A stretch of 7,646 nucleotides of DNA from Xanthobacteraceae bacterium (GTDB lineage Bacteria > Pseudomonadota > Alphaproteobacteria > Rhizobiales > Xanthobacteraceae). Where the stretch lies: the NCBI GenBank assembly GCA_030043175.1, contig JASHYD010000788.1:1-7646 (forward strand). Direction: 5' to 3'. Positions 5,627 through 7,646 of this stretch are shown here, in pieces. Each line of letters starts with the position of its first letter. The first letter of the stretch is position 1. Below the pieces are notes generated by a model. It saw only the letters and a program-made list of their open reading frames with translations, did no database searches and was not told where the DNA came from. A program made the position numbers and the translations under genes.

Positions 5627-6447
5627 CGACTTGCGGAGCCGAACATCTCGCACCCACCGATCGCCATCCGGGAGGGCGACTGCCCGGGCAGCCGTCCTCC
5701 TTGCCGGGCGACCGCCACGTCGAAACCGACGCAACACTTCAGTCGCGTGTGTTGCTATCCAAAGGACAGCGGTCGGCGCACTCGGTTACGCATGCACGCC
5801 AGCGCGCACCTGTCCGTGTCGGAAACTCAAACTCGAACATATTGATGGTATAGCCCGCCCAAGATCGGCGACGAACGCACGCGCCCTGTGCGGCACACAT
5901 CACGCCGAACCGGCCCATCCTTCTGCAGCACTTTCCAGCTAAGTCCTTTGCCCATCCCAAATGTGTAGTCCCTTCACGGGCGACACCGTGCCCGGCGCCG
6001 GCGTTCACCTACGCCGTGACCGACGATCAATTCACCATTACCGAGACGTCTGATACTGGCCCGGCAAATCTGATAACGGTCCGATACTTTGACGGTGACG
6101 GGCGTGCCGACCGTCAACGGCTCGATCTCCAAGAACACCCCGCTTGTCTTGCAAACGGCGACTGGTGCGGCAGCACAGGAGGTCTGGTCGTTTGACTCCG
6201 CGACCTTCTACGCCATGTGCCTGCGCACGCGCACATTCACCAAAGTTCAGAATTAGCCACCGGCCACGAAACGATCGTGGGCGTCCCGACGCTTGGGCAA
6301 ACAGGCGGCGGGAGACTTCCTCCCGAAACCGATGGCTGTAAGGGGCCGGCTCACCACCGGCTTCGGCGGGCGGCTTTACGACCATGCCGACAGTATCACG
6401 AACGTCGCCGCCCATGAGATCGAATACCGTAAAGGAGGATTTGCTTT
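5627..6447. other. Long region without a recognised gene
   Basis: No family was recognised on either strand. A plus-strand frame opens after TAG 5851-5853 and from about 5989 reads AFTYAVTDDQFTITETSD, TGPANLITVR until TGA 6193-6195. The next frame, open from 6077, reads TLTVTGVPTVNGSISKNTP, LVLQTATGAAAQEVWSFDS and ATFYAMCLRTRTFTKVQN to TAG 6254-6256. Both have a normal amino-acid mix and the second follows the first, so this could be one frameshifted gene of a beta-rich protein. The rest (5627-5850 and 6257-6447) holds only Arg/Pro-rich frames and small GC hairpins such as GCCGG-N7-CCGGC near 6345. Confidence 0.35.
5671..5700. repeat. 30-bp near-perfect palindrome
   Basis: The sequence runs GGAGGGCGACTGCCC then GGGCAGCCGTCCTCC. 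Pairing outward from the centre gives 13 Watson-Crick pairs, one G-T pair and one A-C mismatch over 15 positions. The central CTGCCCGGGCAG is an exact 12-bp palindrome. There is no T run after it. It starts 45 bases after the SDR remnant and could be a bidirectional RNA hairpin, a dyad for a DNA-binding dimer, or a recombination or replication relic. Confidence 0.55.
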
Positions 6448-6552
6448 ATGCCGAAAGATTACACGGCATGGACCCGGACCTCATTGGACAAGGGCCGGGT
6501 CATCTCACAAGTAAGTGGGACTGAGCAGATACCCCACGCTGCTCTTAGCTGA
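6448..6552 (+). CDS. Possible 34-residue small protein with very strong RBS
   Basis: AAAGGAGG at 6431-6438 is an almost ideal Shine-Dalgarno nine bases before ATG 6448. The ORF reads MPKDYTAWTRTSLDKGRVI then SQVSGTEQIPHAALS and ends at TGA 6550-6552. It is hydrophilic, with no signal or membrane segment. It may be a genuine small protein, or more likely the head of a longer gene whose remainder was lost, given the surrounding decay. I do not recognise it. The quality of the ribosome-binding site is the only strong evidence. Confidence 0.4.
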   Translation: MPKDYTAWTRTSLDKGRVISQVSGTEQIPHAALS

Positions 6553-6667
6553 ACGCTTATTAAAGTGCTTGGTTCCGAAATCGACAAGCACATACCTGAA
6601 CCCAATCACAAGCAACGAGTTTGATTCGCTAAAGGCTGGGGTGCTGAGAACAAAGGACTTCAGCATC

Positions 6668-7342
6668 ATGGTTCACAAGATAGCGATTGGATTGGCGGCA
6701 ATGGCGATCGCCATGGGCGGCGCAACGTCAGGTGTGTTGGCCCAAGGCGGCGGCGGTGAGGCCAACAAGCCCGTCGGCGCTGGCCACGCTGAGGCTAACA
6801 AGCCCGGCCACGCCGAGGGTAACAAGCCCGGCCACGCTGAGGCCAACAAGCCCATCGGTGGCCACGCTGAGGCTAACAAGCCTGCTGTTGAGGGCAACAA
6901 GCCCATCGTTGAGGCCAACAAGCCCCACAAGCCCAACCAAACAACGAGGGTCCTCGAGGAAAAGCGCCCCGCGACCCGTGAGGGTGGGGGCGGAGGTGGG
7001 GTCCACGTACACCTCGGTGGCATGCGCGGCGGCCACGAAATGACCCGCCGCGAAACGGTCCGCCCCGAAACGACCCGTGAGGCCCGCCGCGAGGAGCGGG
7101 GCGGAGGTCGGGTCCACATACACCTCGGTAGCAAGCACGGCGGTCACCCCGGGACATTCGCGTTCCGTCATGCCGTTCCGTTCCACCCGGGCTTCCACGG
7201 AGGGACAGTCGTTCACCACTACCGTACGTACGGCGCAATGCGCGGAGGTCAGAGGGGCCGCATAAAGACCGGTGCGTACGGCCAAAAGATAAAAATCGGC
7301 GGCGGAGCGAAGCGCGGCGGCGTCACGCTGCGCGTCCGTTGA
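6668..7342 (+). CDS. Secreted Gly/His/Arg-rich protein with EANKP repeats
   Basis: The start chosen is ATG 6668, which begins a clear signal peptide of about 25 residues (K4, hydrophobic IAIGLAAMAIAM, cleavage after VLA before QGGGG) and has AAGGA ten bases upstream; the longer frame from 6515 would bury this signal. The mature part (about 199 residues) starts with seven copies of E(A/G)NKP at residues 31-86, mostly spaced by GHA. A charged link follows, then two copies of a 16-residue Gly/His block, GGGGVHVHLGGMRGGH (108-123) and GGGRVHIHLGSKHGGH (145-160), and a very basic C-terminal tail with more His and Gly. It is probably low-complexity, extracytoplasmic and able to bind metal or polyanions; that function is inference from composition. 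No family was recognised. A possible hairpin terminator follows. Confidence 0.7.
   Translation: MVHKIAIGLAAMAIAMGGATSGVLAQGGGGEANKPVGAGHAEANKPGHAEGNKPGHAEANKPIGGHAEANKPAVEGNKPIVEANKPHKPNQTTRVLEEKRPATREGGGGGGVHVHLGGMRGGHEMTRRETVRPETTREARREERGGGRVHIHLGSKHGGHPGTFAFRHAVPFHPGFHGGTVVHHYRTYGAMRGGQRGRIKTGAYGQKIKIGGGAKRGGVTLRVR
6758..6925 (+). repeat. Imperfect tandem repeat encoding E(A/G)NKP
   Basis: Seven copies of a GAGGCCAACAAGCCC-like unit occur with spacers of 6-18 bases; the clearest part repeats every 24 bases as GGCCACGCTGAGGC plus TAACAAGCCC. Copies differ mainly at silent or Ala/Gly positions, and spacing is always a multiple of three, so the array evolved under coding constraint. It lies wholly inside the secreted protein gene. 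Confidence 0.85.
6989..7147 (+). repeat. Two 48-bp direct copies encoding a His/Gly block
   Basis: Positions 6989-7036 and 7100-7147 align without gaps with only a few differences; both start GGCGGAGGT and contain GGGTCCAC followed by TACACCTCGGT. They are in phase and code for the two 16-residue Gly/His blocks of the secreted protein, showing an internal duplication separated by an Arg/Glu-rich linker. Confidence 0.85.
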
Positions 7343-7368
7343 GGGCCGACGGCAACAAGGCCCAACAA

Positions 7369-7393
7369 CTCTCCGGCACTTGGCGCTGGAGAG
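7369..7393 (+). terminator. Possible hairpin terminator after the repeat protein
   Basis: CTCTCCGGC (7369-7377) pairs with GCTGGAGAG (7385-7393) through nine positions including one G-U pair, with a seven-base loop, 26 bases after the stop of the secreted protein. No T run follows (GCATGGGG), so it would be at best a weak or Rho-assisted terminator or an mRNA-stabilising hairpin. Confidence 0.3.
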
Positions 7394-7444
7394 GCATGGG
7401 GCCTCCATAACGGTTTGGCAATCTCCGGAAAAAGCCCTTTGGCG

Positions 7445-7551
7445 TCAGTGACTGTTCTTGAGGCCCCGCACTTTTTCGGCTGGGGGCGTCACACGATGCG
7501 GCCCGTTGCGCTTAAGGCAGCGCGGGTGGCTTCGCCTTTGCGGCGGGGCAT
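7445..7551 (-). pseudogene. 'RRKGE' small hypothetical protein (copy 2), frameshifted
   Basis: From ATG at 7551 on the minus strand the frame reads MPRRKGEATRAAL and then meets early stops. Adding one base in the CCTTAAG stretch (about 7511-7517) restores LKRNGPHRVTPPAEKVRGL, then KNSH and TGA at 7447-7445. This matches the same family as the fragment at 2099-2164 and keeps the 'AEKVRGLKNS' part missing there. A single-base deletion and an early end make it non-functional. Its function is unknown. It overlaps the tail of the next upstream ORF, as if the two were a coupled pair. Confidence 0.5.
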
Positions 7552-7646
7552 CGCCGTATCGCCATCAGCTTCGTAGTCGGCACCTTGAATTCGGCAGCGG
7601 CCCTTTCCATCGCGGTGGCCTCATCCGGCGCCTCGACCTCGCCCAG
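7512..7646 (-). CDS. Small hypothetical protein, C-terminal part (cut by window edge)
   Basis: Reading from the window edge on the minus strand: LGEVEAPDEATAMERAAAEF then KVPTTKLMAIRR, followed by CPAAKAKPPALP and TAA at 7514-7512. The first 32 residues have the pattern of very small proteins of unknown function common in Bradyrhizobium (GxVEAxDEAxA...AAxEFxVPxxKLxAxRR), which normally end at about the RR. Here the frame reads on 12 residues into the overlapping 'RRKGE' gene, so the original stop may have mutated. The start is outside the window. It may be intact or a relic. Confidence 0.45.
   Translation of the reverse strand: MGEVEAPDEATAMERAAAEFKVPTTKLMAIRRCPAAKAKPPALP

Noticed and set aside
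6038..6415. A 125-residue minus-strand gene
   Set aside because: Arg/Gly-rich, no RBS before the ATG, and antisense to more protein-like plus-strand frames.
6758..6925. CRISPR-like array
   Set aside because: Units are degenerate, spacers are only 6-18 bases and always keep the codon frame; it is a protein-coding repeat.
6728..7408. A 226-residue minus-strand protein with LVGLVGL-like repeats
   Set aside because: It is the antisense reading of the tandem repeats in the secreted protein; the repeat makes all frames open. The plus frame has the signal peptide and RBS.

Overview
The window looks like a decayed accessory segment of an alphaproteobacterial chromosome, most probably Bradyrhizobium or a close relative. 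This rests on GC-rich codon usage, on several Rhizobiales-type protein families recognised by eye (DUF2061 tandem protein, SDR and PstS tails, and small 'RRKGE' proteins common in Bradyrhizobium), and on the mix of intact small genes with truncated ones. No database search was possible, so every family call comes from recognising motifs.

Layout, left to right. Positions 1-470 hold the tail of a truncated hypothetical gene, a strong 10-bp hairpin, and the N-terminal FAD-binding part of an aromatic-hydroxylase-type monooxygenase that is cut off. An intact minus-strand single-HKD phospholipase-D-like protein follows (563-1285), with a plausible promoter behind it. Positions 1300-2190 are mostly relic DNA: a minus-strand tail of an unrecognised gene (1607-1738), a short tandem repeat and a clipped 'RRKGE' gene. 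Positions 2192-2556 are the C-terminal third of a PstS-like phosphate-binding protein, broken by a nonsense codon and a one-base deletion. A minus-strand tandem DUF2061 membrane protein (2565-3401) is intact in its main part, but its natural N-terminus seems to lie in another frame.

Positions 3873-4679 join a tyrosine-recombinase fragment, an unrecognised C-terminal fragment, and an SCP2-like C-terminal domain that could be translated from its own GTG. An intact DUF302 gene with a twin-arginine leader follows (4703-5308), then the frameshifted tail of an SDR/epimerase (about 5333-5626). Positions 5627-6447 have no recognisable gene but contain a 30-bp near-perfect palindrome and a coding-like stretch that switches frame. 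A 34-codon ORF with an excellent Shine-Dalgarno (6448-6552) precedes an intact secreted repeat protein rich in Gly, His and Arg (6668-7342). The window ends in two minus-strand relics, the tail of one small gene and a frameshifted second 'RRKGE' gene (7445-7646).

The genes do not form one pathway. The apparently functional ones (PLD-like, DUF2061, DUF302, repeat protein, possibly the SCP2-like ORF) are independent units among relics of phosphate uptake, redox and recombination genes. That is the pattern expected of an ageing genomic or symbiosis island. I see no complete defence, secretion or biosynthetic system, CRISPR array, tRNA or rRNA.
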